DNA from: Clostridia bacterium | Lineage (GTDB): Bacteria; Bacillota; Clostridia; UBA1212; UBA1255 | Direction: 5' to 3' | DNA length: 40,059 nucleotides | Assembly (NCBI GenBank): GCA_017935905.1 | Contig: JAGBGO010000010.1 | Span: 77,715-117,773 of the forward strand | Part shown: positions 9,822 to 18,292 of the stretch, one piece after another | How positions within the stretch are numbered: the first letter of the stretch is position 1 | Layout of the letters: each line of letters begins with the position of its first letter | Position numbers and translations under genes: made by a program | Notes under the pieces: model-generated | The model's database searches: none | What the model saw: the letters and a program-made list of their open reading frames with translations, nothing else | Told to the model about the DNA's origin: nothing

Positions 9822-9851
9822 ACAATAGATGAGATAAATGGAGGCGAAAAC

Positions 9852-10820
9852 TTGGAGCGTTTAAGATTAGATATGAATACACAAGAAAGTGCTGCAGTAT
9901 TTGGACAAGGGGATGCCCACGTTTCCATTATTGAAGATGCTTTTAACGTGGATATTTCTCTGGAAGACGGCGGGATTTCCTGTACGTCACGCCATGAGGA
10001 CGGACAAAGCAAACAACGAATTGAACTGGCTATTTCTGTGATACGCCGTATGTTGGAATTGTCTAAACAAGGGGAAATTCTAAATCGACAAATTACAGCC
10101 TACTTATGTGATCTCGCTTCTGAGAACGGTCCTATCAGTCTTTCTTCTTATCAAACAGGCGGCGTTTGCATTACGTCTCGGGGAAAGAGCATTAAAGCAA
10201 AGACACAGGGACAGCAGACCTACGTTGAAAGTATCCGCAAGAATATGATCACGTTTGGAATCGGTCCTGCAGGTACCGGTAAGACGTATTTAGCCGTTGC
10301 ACTGGCGGTAGATGCATTCAGAAAGAATGAAGTCTCCAGGATTATTTTAACTAGACCTGCTGTGGAGGCCGGCGAGAATTTAGGATTCTTGCCCGGAGAT
10401 TTACAAAGCAAAGTCGATCCATATTTAAGACCCCTTCAAGATTCATTATATGAAATTATGGGTATTGACAGTTACAATCGAAACATGGAGCGAGGTGCCA
10501 TAGAAATTGCGCCTTTAGCTTATATGCGGGGTCGTACCTTAGACCACGCCTTTATCATCTTGGATGAAGCCCAGAACACCACCCAAGAGCAGCTCAAAAT
10601 GTTTTTAACCAGAATCGGTCAGGGCTCTAAAGCGGTGGTTACCGGCGATGTAACGCAAATTGACTTACCCAGGGATAAAGTGTCCGGCTTGAAGAAAATT
10701 GAGCGTATTCTGGGTGGCATTGACGATATTGGTTTTTGTACCCTTACGGGGAAGGACGTGGTTCGCTGTGAACTGGTTCAAAAAATTATTCGGGCTTACG
10801 AGCAATACGAGCAGAAATAA
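9852..10820 (+). CDS. phoH: PhoH family ATPase
   Basis: PhoH-like proteins are cytosolic P-loop ATPases linked to RNA metabolism and commonly sit beside ybeY in Firmicutes. The product is 322 residues with Walker [12 protein letters not shown] (near 138) and Walker B FIILDEAQNTT, followed by the family block KAVVTGDVTQIDLP. The start is taken as TTG 9852, because GGAGG at 9840-9844 is seven bases upstream; the next ATG at 9873 has no ribosome site. The downstream ybeY, era and recO genes preserve the usual order, but the pgpH-type phosphohydrolase, diacylglycerol kinase and cytidine deaminase genes often found between them are missing. The molecular function of PhoH remains poorly defined in general. 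Confidence 0.94.
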   Translation: MERLRLDMNTQESAAVFGQGDAHVSIIEDAFNVDISLEDGGISCTSRHEDGQSKQRIELAISVIRRMLELSKQGEILNRQITAYLCDLASENGPISLSSYQTGGVCITSRGKSIKAKTQGQQTYVESIRKNMITFGIGPAGTGKTYLAVALAVDAFRKNEVSRIILTRPAVEAGENLGFLPGDLQSKVDPYLRPLQDSLYEIMGIDSYNRNMERGAIEIAPLAYMRGRTLDHAFIILDEAQNTTQEQLKMFLTRIGQGSKAVVTGDVTQIDLPRDKVSGLKKIERILGGIDDIGFCTLTGKDVVRCELVQKIIRAYEQYEQK

Positions 10821-10837
10821 CGAAGAGGAGAATTGCG

Positions 10838-11392
10838 ATGCGATTTCATTGTGCAGTTGACGTTGAAAAAAGAGGCATTTTACCATTACCGAAACGAAGA
10901 GCCTTTCAAAAAATCATCCGTGCTGTATTCAAAGGCGTTGCAGAAGGAACTGCAACCAACTTAGTACAGGTATGTGAGTCCCAGGCAGTTGACGGTGCAG
11001 AAATCCACGTTACGTTTACGGATAACGAAGGCATACAGGTTTACAACCGTCAATATCGTGAGATAGATCGACCTACAGACGTGCTTTCCTTCCCATTATC
11101 GGATTTTTGCAATGGTGACGTAATGCTTTCTTGCGACAATATCAATCCGGAGAACAATTATTTATCTTTAGGAGACGTTATCATAAGTGTGGAACGGATG
11201 GAAGCGCAAGCTAAGGAATTTGGACATTCTCAATCCAGGGAAGTTGCCTTTTTGGTTTGCCATTCTGTATTGCATCTTTTGGGATACGATCACATTACCC
11301 CGGAAGCGGAAAATCAAATGAAAACAATTACGGAAGATACGTTGACAAAATTAGGCTATACCCGGGACTATCAGGACGAAGGAGAAGAATAA
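10838..11392 (+). CDS. ybeY: Endoribonuclease / rRNA maturation factor YbeY
   Basis: YbeY is a small zinc-dependent endoribonuclease needed for 16S rRNA 3'-end maturation and ribosome quality control. The signature zinc site HSVLHLLGYDH (H-x3-H-x5-H) is present in the C-terminal third, and the preceding segment REIDRPTDVLSFPLS is diagnostic. At 184 residues it is slightly longer than the 150-165 typical of the family; the extra length is at the N-terminus. ATG 10838 has AGAGGAG at 10824-10830 as its ribosome site. It lies between phoH and era, its conserved place. Confidence 0.95.
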   Translation: MRFHCAVDVEKRGILPLPKRRAFQKIIRAVFKGVAEGTATNLVQVCESQAVDGAEIHVTFTDNEGIQVYNRQYREIDRPTDVLSFPLSDFCNGDVMLSCDNINPENNYLSLGDVIISVERMEAQAKEFGHSQSREVAFLVCHSVLHLLGYDHITPEAENQMKTITEDTLTKLGYTRDYQDEGEE

Positions 11393-11396
11393 GAAT

Positions 11397-12290
11397 ATGG
11401 TAACAAAATCCGGTTTTATAACGGTCGTCGGAAGACCCAACGTAGGCAAATCCACGTTAATTAATCAACTGGCAGGGGAGAAGATTGCGATTACGTCTCC
11501 AAAACCCCAAACTACAAGAACGAATTTACATGCAATTATCACGGAAGACGACTATCAAATGATCTTCGTGGATACGCCGGGCATTCACGCCCCTAAGAAC
11601 AAATTAGGGGAGTATATGACCCAAATGGCCCATGGAACTTTATCGGAAGTGGATGCGGTGGTATTCGTTTGTGACGCTACCGAGAAAACGGTTCTGCAAG
11701 GAGATTTGAAGATTATTGATTTACTTCGCCCTCTTACCAAACCGGTTTATCTGGTTTTGAACAAGACAGACGCCGTGCAAAAAGAAGTGTTGTTGGAGAA
11801 AATTCAGATTTTATCTGAGAAGATGCATTTTACCGAAATTATACCACTGTCTGCAAAATCAGGAGACGGCGTAAAAATCCTGAAAGATTTACTGGTTCAA
11901 ACACTTCCAAAGGGGCCTGCGTATTTTCCTGAGGATATCGTAACCGATACATCCGTAAGAGATTTGTGCAGAGAAATTATTCGGGAGAAGATTCTTCTTT
12001 TCACCTCGGAAGAAGTACCCCATGGCGTAGGCATTGAAATTGTTCGTTTTGATGAAGCGAAGAAAGACAATGGTGTAACTACCATTGATGCCAATATTTA
12101 TTGCGAGAAAGAAACCCATAAGGGTATATTGATCGGCAAACAAGGCGCTATGCTCAAAAAAATCGGAACGGCTGCACGTAAAGAAGCAGAACGGCTTTTG
12201 GGCACGCGGCTGAATTTACGTTTGTGGGTAAAGGTGCGTGAAGATTGGCGGAACAATCCAAGTATGCTGAAAGAGCTGGGTTTTGAGTAA
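11397..12290 (+). CDS. era: GTPase Era
   Basis: Era binds the 3' end of 16S rRNA and acts in 30S subunit assembly. The 297-residue protein shows G1 GRPNVGKS (residues 12-19), G3 DTPG, G4 NKTD and G5-like SAKSG in the GTPase domain, then a C-terminal KH RNA-binding domain with GILIGKQGAMLKKIG. The start ATG 11397 lies four bases after the ybeY stop, with GAAGGAG at 11378-11384 inside ybeY; the spacing of 12 bases is somewhat long. It fits with YbeY upstream, since both act on the end of 16S rRNA. Confidence 0.97.
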   Translation: MVTKSGFITVVGRPNVGKSTLINQLAGEKIAITSPKPQTTRTNLHAIITEDDYQMIFVDTPGIHAPKNKLGEYMTQMAHGTLSEVDAVVFVCDATEKTVLQGDLKIIDLLRPLTKPVYLVLNKTDAVQKEVLLEKIQILSEKMHFTEIIPLSAKSGDGVKILKDLLVQTLPKGPAYFPEDIVTDTSVRDLCREIIREKILLFTSEEVPHGVGIEIVRFDEAKKDNGVTTIDANIYCEKETHKGILIGKQGAMLKKIGTAARKEAERLLGTRLNLRLWVKVREDWRNNPSMLKELGFE

Positions 12291-12291
12291 A

Positions 12292-12897
12292 ATGAGTGAT
12301 TTTTTGGCAGTTGAAGGCGTTGTGTTACGGGCAGTAGATTTCGGAGAAAGCAGCAAAATGCTGACTATTTTTACCGGAGAATACGGTCTTGTCAGTGTGC
12401 GTGCAAGAGGCGTACGCAAAGCGAAAAGCAAACTGGCGGCATGTACACAACCCTTTTGCTTCAGTCGATTTGAATTGTGCAAGAAAAGCGGGGACGTGTA
12501 CACCCTTACCGGGGGCACGGTCTTAGAGGCATTTTACGGGCTTTCCGGCGATTTGGAGGCTTTTTATGCGGCAGGTTATATGGGTAAAATGCTGCTTCAC
12601 ATTGAACAGCCGGATTTGCCGGATCCGGAAACGTTGCGTTTATTTTTGAACTGTTTATATTTCCTTTCAAACGGGAAAAGAGATTGTCGCTTTATTAAAT
12701 GCGTTTTTTTGCTTCGTTTGGCCTATATTCAAGGCGTGATGCCGGATGATTTTCCGGGCATCCATGCAGACACGAAGAAAGCGCTTTCCCACGTTCAAAA
12801 TTCATCCATGGAAGCCTTGTTTCAGTTTGGCGTTTCTGCTATAATTTTAGAAGAATTAGAACAAATTTCTGTTCAAGCAGAACGGGAGTTTGCGTGA
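12292..12897 (+). CDS. recO: DNA repair protein RecO, short form lacking the zinc motif
   Basis: RecO works with RecR to load RecA on SSB-coated DNA. The N-terminal OB fold is clear (AVEGVVLRAVDFGESSKMLT, then ARGVRKAKSKLA), as is the helical middle domain. The product is only 201 residues against roughly 240-255 in most Firmicutes. After the segment LLRLAYIQGVMPDD, where other RecOs carry a CxxC...CxxC zinc module, this protein runs straight into the last helices (MEALFQFGVSAI) with no such cysteines. ATG 12292 is one base after the era stop; no strong ribosome site is visible, so coupling to era is likely. The frame ends cleanly, so this looks like a natural deletion and not a frameshift. 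Confidence 0.85.
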   Translation: MSDFLAVEGVVLRAVDFGESSKMLTIFTGEYGLVSVRARGVRKAKSKLAACTQPFCFSRFELCKKSGDVYTLTGGTVLEAFYGLSGDLEAFYAAGYMGKMLLHIEQPDLPDPETLRLFLNCLYFLSNGKRDCRFIKCVFLLRLAYIQGVMPDDFPGIHADTKKALSHVQNSSMEALFQFGVSAIILEELEQISVQAEREFA

Positions 12898-12920
12898 TTG
12901 TTTGAGAGGAGATTGGTACC

Positions 12921-13883
12921 ATGGCCAATTATATTGAAAAGAAAATCGGTGATTTTAAAGCCGGGGACGCAGTATGCGGATATTTCTTTGTGAAAGAATC
13001 CGAATTAAAGACAACGACAACAAACAATAAATACATGAATTTTTGTTTTGCAGACAAGACCGGAGAAATCAATGCAAAGTTATGGGATTGGGACGAAGAA
13101 AACGCCATTCGTTTCAAGGCCGGAATTTTGGTGTACGGGAAAGGCACCGTGGTGGATTGGCAAGGTCAGTTGCAATTCAAACTGGATTTACTGCGAAGAA
13201 CCATTGATACAGATCCCGTTCGTATAGAGGACTATATTCCTTCAGCGCCCTACAGCGGTGAAAGTATGCTCCATTTTATCGAAACCTGCGTAGACCAGAT
13301 GAAAGATGCAGAACTGCAGCAGTTGGTACGTGCCGTATTGGATCAATACCGGGATCGTTTACTATTTTATCCGGCGGCAAAGAAGAATCATCATGCCGTG
13401 CGTTGTGGACTGCTGTATCATACTGCAACCATGCTGAAGAGTGCCGTTGCGTTATCCAAGATTTACACGTTTTTAAATACAGATTTACTGTATGCCGGTG
13501 TTATTTTACACGATATGGGTAAGATTTCTGAAATGGCTGTAAATGAATGCGGTTTAGTGTCGGAGTATACCACGGAAGGCATGCTGTTAGGACATTTGGT
13601 GCAAGGCGTTAAGAACATTGAAGTTATCGGCAGATCCTTGCAAATCAATTCGGAGAAAATTTTACTGATCCAGCACATGTTGCTTTCTCATCATTATATT
13701 CCGGAGCACGGCAGTCCAAAATCCCCAGCCTTCCCGGAAGCGGAATTACTGCATTATCTGGATATTATGGACGCGCGGATGTATGATATGCAGAAGGCGA
13801 TAGAATCCACGGAGCCGGGCACGTTCAGCGATCGTATTTGGTCTTTAGAGAACCGAAACGTTTACAAGAATCAATGTTTCTGA
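12921..13883 (+). CDS. yhaM: 3'-5' exoribonuclease YhaM-like (OB fold plus HD domain)
   Basis: YhaM-type enzymes are metal-dependent 3'-5' exonucleases acting on RNA (and DNA) ends. The 320-residue product matches the family length and layout: an N-terminal OB-fold nucleic-acid binding domain (KYMNFCFADKTGEINAKLWD), then an HD phosphohydrolase domain with the metal pair in VILHDMGKISEM, preceded by GLLYHTATM and followed by LLIQHMLLSHHY. The ribosome site GAGAGGAGA (12904-12912) lies eight bases before ATG 12921. It sits between recO and addB, in a set of nucleic-acid enzymes. Substrate preference cannot be told from sequence. Confidence 0.9.
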   Translation: MANYIEKKIGDFKAGDAVCGYFFVKESELKTTTTNNKYMNFCFADKTGEINAKLWDWDEENAIRFKAGILVYGKGTVVDWQGQLQFKLDLLRRTIDTDPVRIEDYIPSAPYSGESMLHFIETCVDQMKDAELQQLVRAVLDQYRDRLLFYPAAKKNHHAVRCGLLYHTATMLKSAVALSKIYTFLNTDLLYAGVILHDMGKISEMAVNECGLVSEYTTEGMLLGHLVQGVKNIEVIGRSLQINSEKILLIQHMLLSHHYIPEHGSPKSPAFPEAELLHYLDIMDARMYDMQKAIESTEPGTFSDRIWSLENRNVYKNQCF

Positions 13884-13898
13884 AAGGATTTTGACTGA

Positions 13899-16800
13899 AT
13901 GGTACATTTCGTAATCGGCAGAACCAAAACAGGGAAGAGTACGTACTGTTTAGAGCAATTTGCACAAGCCATTGGTGGTTGTGTGAATCGTCAGCCTTGC
14001 TATTTTATCGTGCCGGAACAATACGCATTGGTAACCGAACGCAAATTATTGCATTTAGACGGGATGAAAGACCGTGCCTTACTGCGAGATGAAGTCATCA
14101 GTTTCAAACGTCTTTCCCATCGCGTGCTCAGTCAATTGGGCGGTCTGCGTCACACCCGTTTAGAGGATTCCGGCAAGGTAATGCTTTTAACACAACTTGC
14201 ATACAATTGCCGCGATCAATTGCGTTACTACAAAGAATTACACGTTCAATCCTGGCAATTAAACCGTATTTTAGGGTTATTTGATGAATTTGAAAAATAT
14301 GCCGTAGGTCCGGATACACTGCTCTCTTTGACTACGAAAGACGATTTACAGGGAACCCTTAGAGATAAGTTATATGATCTTCAGGTGTTATACAGTGCTT
14401 ATACGGACGCATTCAATCAGATCGGTTCAACAGAAGGTACATTGTTTCATTTAGCACTTCAAAAGGCGAAAGAACATGCGTACTTTTTGCATTCCTCGGT
14501 TTGGATTGATTCTTTTACCGGTTTCACGAAGTTGGAAAAATCCTTTATTTTGCTGTTGATGCAGCAATGAAAAGACGTTACAATTACGCTAACCTTAGAC
14601 GACGATCCTATTTTTGACAGTATTCAAACGACCTTACAAAGTTTAATTCGACTAGCTCGGGAAAATTGTATCCAATATGATACGATCACTTTGCAAGAAG
14701 GGAACGTGCATTATTATCAAAATCCGGAGCTTCAATTTTTGGAAAACGCATATACGAAACTGCATAGCGAACCTCTGGATTTGATTCCAAGCCACGTTCA
14801 TATTGTTGAGAACAAGAACGTATTTGATGAAATTACTAACGTAGCTCAATCAATCCTCCAAAGACGGGAAAACGGCGTTCCTTACGGACAAATTGCGGTG
14901 TCCACCCGTCATCCGGAAGCGTATAGTATGCTGATTGAAGCGGTCTTTTCTCATTATCATATTCCGTATTTTATTGATGCACGGCAGAATATCCAATCGA
15001 ATCCTTTGATTATCTCTATTTTGGCGATTCTTCGCTTCTACAGTCGGAATTTTCGACAGGAAGACGTACTTACATTTTTGAAAGCCGGATTGTATTTTGA
15101 TCATCCCGGTGAAGGGGACGACGTAGAGAATGAGATACTTGCCAATAAAATCCAGGGAATGAAACGATTCGGCAAGGCCAAACATAGTGAAATTGTTCGT
15201 TTTTATACGTTTTTCCTGAACTTGTTCAAACAATTGAAAGAAGCAAAGAACGTAGGCCGTTTTGTAGACGTACTGTTAAATAGCATTGAGCAATTGGATT
15301 TTCCGAATAAAATGCATCGAATCAGCGATTCGTTCCGGAACCAAGGTCTTTTAGAACGCAGTGATTTATACAATCGACTTTGGTCACAAGTGGAATCCTT
15401 TTGCGATCAGCTTAAAGTTTTCATGGGCGATCTTCCGGTTCAGACGGTTTTAGAGGGGTGTGAAACGGTTCATCGTTTGCTCTCCGTATGTTTTTCTACT
15501 TACCAAACCGGTTTTTTACCCCAGAATCCGGATGCTGTACAGATTACAAGCATCGACCGTTCCCGCGTAACGGACGTAAATACGCTTTATTTGATCGGTG
15601 TCGTGGAAGGCGCATTTCCGGCTTCTTTGAATGATGAAGGGATCTTAAACGATCTGGAAAGATCCTGGTTAAATGATCACGCAGTAGAGTTGGCAGATGA
15701 CAGTCTGACCAAGACGTCTAAAGAACGTTTTTTGATTTATACTACCTTGTTTGCGCCTTCGGAACAATTGTACGTTTCTTATGCATTGAAAGATTTTGCC
15801 GGCGGCGACTGCGTTCCCGCTTCAGCGGTAGTTGGGCAAATGAAAAGACTTTGTCCGAACATTACGGTTTCAAAGGGAGTCCCGGACCGGGAAACGGAAA
15901 TCCGAATCCCGACAGAAGTCTTTATCGAGGCGGTGCAGGCCAAAGCTTTATTTTTACCGGAAAAAATTCCCTTGTCCAGCGTATCGAAATTAGAAAGATA
16001 TCGTTTGTGTCCCTATAACTATTTCTTATCGTATGGGTTGTGTTTGCAAGAAAGAGAAGAAGGGCAATTGGAACTTTCTGATATCGGTAACATTATGCAC
16101 AAATTGATCGAGGAAGGTTCTGCTGTCCTTACAACCGGTGACAAGACATCCCGGGAAATTGTTGAAGACATTTTTCCCAATGCACTGATTTCAGCACAAA
16201 TCATACCGGAAGCCGTTGAGTCCGGCAGAGGTCACGTTTTAATGGAACGATTAAAGAAATTTGCCATATCAACTTTGGATGGAATCAAAGATCAGTTGGA
16301 TGCAGGCGATTTTTCACCCGTGGGATTCGAAGTCGCTTTTGGAGATGGGCAGCCGGACAGTTTTCCGCCGCTTATGGTTAAAATTGGTGCAGATGACCTT
16401 CCTGCAATCCGGCTTCAAGGGAAGATCGACCGTTTTGATGCCTGTGTCGATTCTCCAAACGCATATATACGAATTATTGATTATAAATCCTCTGCAAAAC
16501 CCTTGATTTTTGAAGATATATACGCCGGAAAACGCCTTCAATTGATCGCTTATATGAAAGCGCTCCTGCAGCAAGAAACCAGTCGGAAGAAACTTGCAGA
16601 GATGTTGAACGTACCTGCAGATCAAACGTTTTTGCCGGCAGGTGTATTATATTTTCTAATCAAAGATGATCTTGAAAAAATCGACAGCAGCGGAACCTAC
16701 AAAAAGAATACCTATTGTATGGACGGATTGGTTTTGAATGATGATACTGTTTTGAATCACATGATCGGAAACGAATCTGCAGAAGTGATTTCCTTCAGCA

Positions 16801-17015
16801 GAAAAACAGACGGTAATTTCAAAAAGAAAAATAATTGGATTTCTTTTGCGGATTATACACAGTTGTCGGAAGGGGTTGATCATGCAGTCAGGACCACGGT
16901 TTATGAAATTATTTCCGGTAAGATTGCGCCGTATCCGCAGCATCCGTATCAGAGTTCGATGCCCTGTACGTATTGTGCTTACAATTCTGTCTGCGGTGCC
17001 GTGTTAAAGGAATAG
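13899..17015 (+). pseudogene. addB: addB, ATP-dependent nuclease subunit B, interrupted by one in-frame TGA
   Basis: AddB forms with AddA the helicase-nuclease that processes double-strand breaks in Firmicutes. The frame from ATG 13899 is broken only by TGA 14568-14570 (codon 224) and then stays open in the same frame to 17015, so read-through would give 1038 residues. Before the stop: a P-loop GRTKTGKST and the family block VWIDSFTGFTKLEKS. After it: KDVTITLTLDDD, exactly the expected continuation, then helicase-like segments, the nuclease motif IIDYKSSAKP, and four iron-sulphur cysteines at about 704, 1023, 1026 and 1032 (YRLCPYNYF; PCTYCAYNSVC). No addA follows. Without read-through the products are a 223-residue piece and a C-terminal piece lacking a ribosome site. 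It may be a recent nonsense mutation, a sequencing error, or recoding. Confidence 0.85.
14568..14570 (+). other. In-frame TGA codon inside addB
   Basis: The codons on either side are CAG CAA before and AAA GAC GTT after, and both sides are well conserved AddB sequence. One base change (for example from TGC or TGT, giving Cys) would restore the gene. TGA is a true stop elsewhere in the window, for example at the ends of tilS, comF, yhaM, mutS2 and galE. Confidence 0.85.
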
Positions 17016-17033
17016 AAATTTTTTTGAAACATA

Positions 17034-17062
17034 TTGACAATATTTTGACGCAATGATACAAT
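17034..17062 (+). promoter_or_regulatory. Consensus sigma-A promoter for the surface-protein gene
   Basis: TTGACA (17034-17039, perfect) and TACAAT (17057-17062, five of six) are separated by 17 bases. A strong ribosome site GGAGG (17096-17100) follows, ten bases before the ATG. This combination predicts high constitutive expression of the downstream single gene. Confidence 0.75.
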
Positions 17063-17110
17063 TTATGAAAATATACTTTACAGTGTAGAGTTGAAGGAGG
17101 AAATTAGGAA

Positions 17111-18178
17111 ATGAAGAAGAGATTTTCCGCAAAAGTTTTAGTAGTTGCAATTGTAGTTGCATTGCTTGGAACTATGTTGATTGGACCTACTGCAGCAAGC
17201 GCCGCAGCGCCCACTAACATCGTTCCGGCTGACGTATTTGCCGGTCCCGACAAGGTAACACAGTGGTTTGAGCGTGGTAGCACGGACGCTGCTGATTACA
17301 CCAAAGACGGTAATGATTACGTAATGCATGTTAAGACGGTAAACTCCGCCTGGATGTATTCCAATCAAACCATTCCGTTTGATACATATACCATTCGTTT
17401 GTACATTCAACCTATTGAATATGAGAAAGACGGTATTATGAAGCACGGCGGTATGGGTATGGTTCTCGGATATGGCGCACAAGGTAACGGCTTCCCTTGG
17501 ATGGACGTTCGTGTTGACTACAATATTGACGGCGCTGAGCTTGTTGACTTTTATGTTTGGGAGCACTTGGGTGCAAAGAACGCTATGGTAAAGCGTTTTG
17601 GCGGTGAGTGGTATGACGATTACGGAATGCCTTCTTCTGATTGGATGGAAGTAATTTTCGAAGTAACACCTACCGAAACTAACATGTATGTAGACGGCTG
17701 GCAAGTTCCGGATATCAGCACAGAGGCTGAGCATCCTTCTTGGGCTGATACAACTTTAGGTCATTTGCCTACGTCCAGTGAACTTCAATGGTTTGGTTTC
17801 TTCTCTGAAGGTTCTACTGAAGGCTTCAACGTAAAGAACTTCGGTATTTACGAAGGCATTGGTTTGTTCCAAGATGACGTTGAGGATCCTACGGAAGAGC
17901 CTACCCAAGAACCCAGCGATGATCCTACGGAAGAGCCTACTCAAGAACCCAGCGATGATCCTACGCAAGAGCCTGACAACGGTGGATACGACGACGGCGG
18001 CAATGGCGACGGTGGATATGACGACGGCGGCAATGACGGCGGCGAAGGTGAATCCGAACCGAAGGAAGATAAAGGCGGTTCCAACGTTGGTTTAATTATT
18101 GGAATTGTAGCTGCTGTTGTAGTTCTTGCTGCGGCTGCTGTTGTAGTAGTTATTATTGTTCTCAAAAAGAAAAAATAA
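17111..18178 (+). CDS. Secreted, membrane-anchored surface protein with a beta-sandwich-like domain and acidic repeats
   Basis: I do not recognise a named family. Residues 1-31 form a signal peptide (MKKRF, a hydrophobic core, then ASA before AAP). Residues of about 32-255 are rich in aromatic and beta-forming stretches, including FDTYTIRLYIQPIEYE and TNMYVDGWQVPD, which recall LamG/concanavalin-like jelly-roll domains; this is a guess from pattern. Then come acidic Pro/Thr/Glu repeats (12-residue unit starting DPTEEPTQEP), two Gly/Asp/Tyr repeats (GGYDDGGN) and a C-terminal membrane helix (GLIIGIVAAVVVLAAAAVVV) ending in KKKK. The topology is an exported domain on a flexible stalk held in the membrane; no LPxTG motif is seen. 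It is transcribed alone, between a consensus promoter and a hairpin terminator. Confidence 0.85.
   Translation: MKKRFSAKVLVVAIVVALLGTMLIGPTAASAAAPTNIVPADVFAGPDKVTQWFERGSTDAADYTKDGNDYVMHVKTVNSAWMYSNQTIPFDTYTIRLYIQPIEYEKDGIMKHGGMGMVLGYGAQGNGFPWMDVRVDYNIDGAELVDFYVWEHLGAKNAMVKRFGGEWYDDYGMPSSDWMEVIFEVTPTETNMYVDGWQVPDISTEAEHPSWADTTLGHLPTSSELQWFGFFSEGSTEGFNVKNFGIYEGIGLFQDDVEDPTEEPTQEPSDDPTEEPTQEPSDDPTQEPDNGGYDDGGNGDGGYDDGGNDGGEGESEPKEDKGGSNVGLIIGIVAAVVVLAAAAVVVVIIVLKKKK
17885..17974 (+). repeat. 36-base tandem repeat encoding the acidic Pro/Thr/Glu stalk
   Basis: Copies at 17885-17920 and 17921-17956 are identical except for one third-codon base (ACC versus ACT), followed by a half copy at 17957-17974 with GAA changed to CAA. 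Each unit encodes DPTEEPTQEPSD. The near identity at DNA level suggests recent duplication and possible length variation between strains. Confidence 0.9.
17981..18040 (+). repeat. 30-base tandem repeat encoding Gly/Asp/Tyr-rich units
   Basis: Two units, 17981-18010 and 18011-18040, encode GGYDDGGNGD and GGYDDGGNDG. They differ at only a few bases and follow the acidic repeat directly, forming the second part of the stalk before the membrane helix. Confidence 0.85.
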
Positions 18179-18209
18179 TAATTTAATACAACGTTAAATA
18201 TGTATTCTT

Positions 18210-18246
18210 TTGTCCCGAATTTGCAGTCTGTGTGGATTCGGGACAA
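18210..18246 (+). terminator. Rho-independent terminator after the surface-protein gene
   Basis: An 11-base perfect inverted repeat, TTGTCCCGAAT (18210-18220) and ATTCGGGACAA (18236-18246), with a 15-base loop. The trailing T-run is short (TTTAT), so termination may be incomplete. It separates the surface gene from cinA. Confidence 0.65.
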
Positions 18247-18292
18247 TTTATAGTATAGAATAAGCATAAAGAGAAAAACGGGAGGAACCATT

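Noticed and set aside
14568..14570. Alternative genetic code reading TGA as Trp or Gly
   Set aside because: Many genes here end in TGA at the expected family length, including tilS, comF, yhaM, mutS2 and galE, so TGA is a normal stop.
14568..14620. Selenocysteine at the addB TGA
   Set aside because: Only a weak four-pair stem (GTTA with TAAC, nine-base loop) follows the codon; it does not resemble a bacterial SECIS, and AddB has no known selenocysteine at this place.
17138..17734. 198-codon antisense ORF inside the surface-protein gene
   Set aside because: It has no ribosome site and its composition is explained by the coding strand; it is a shadow of a clearly real gene.
18247..18292. Promoter for cinA after the terminator hairpin
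   Set aside because: TATAGA/TAGAAT-like elements exist, but the best -35 match is poor (three of six), so I cannot support a call.
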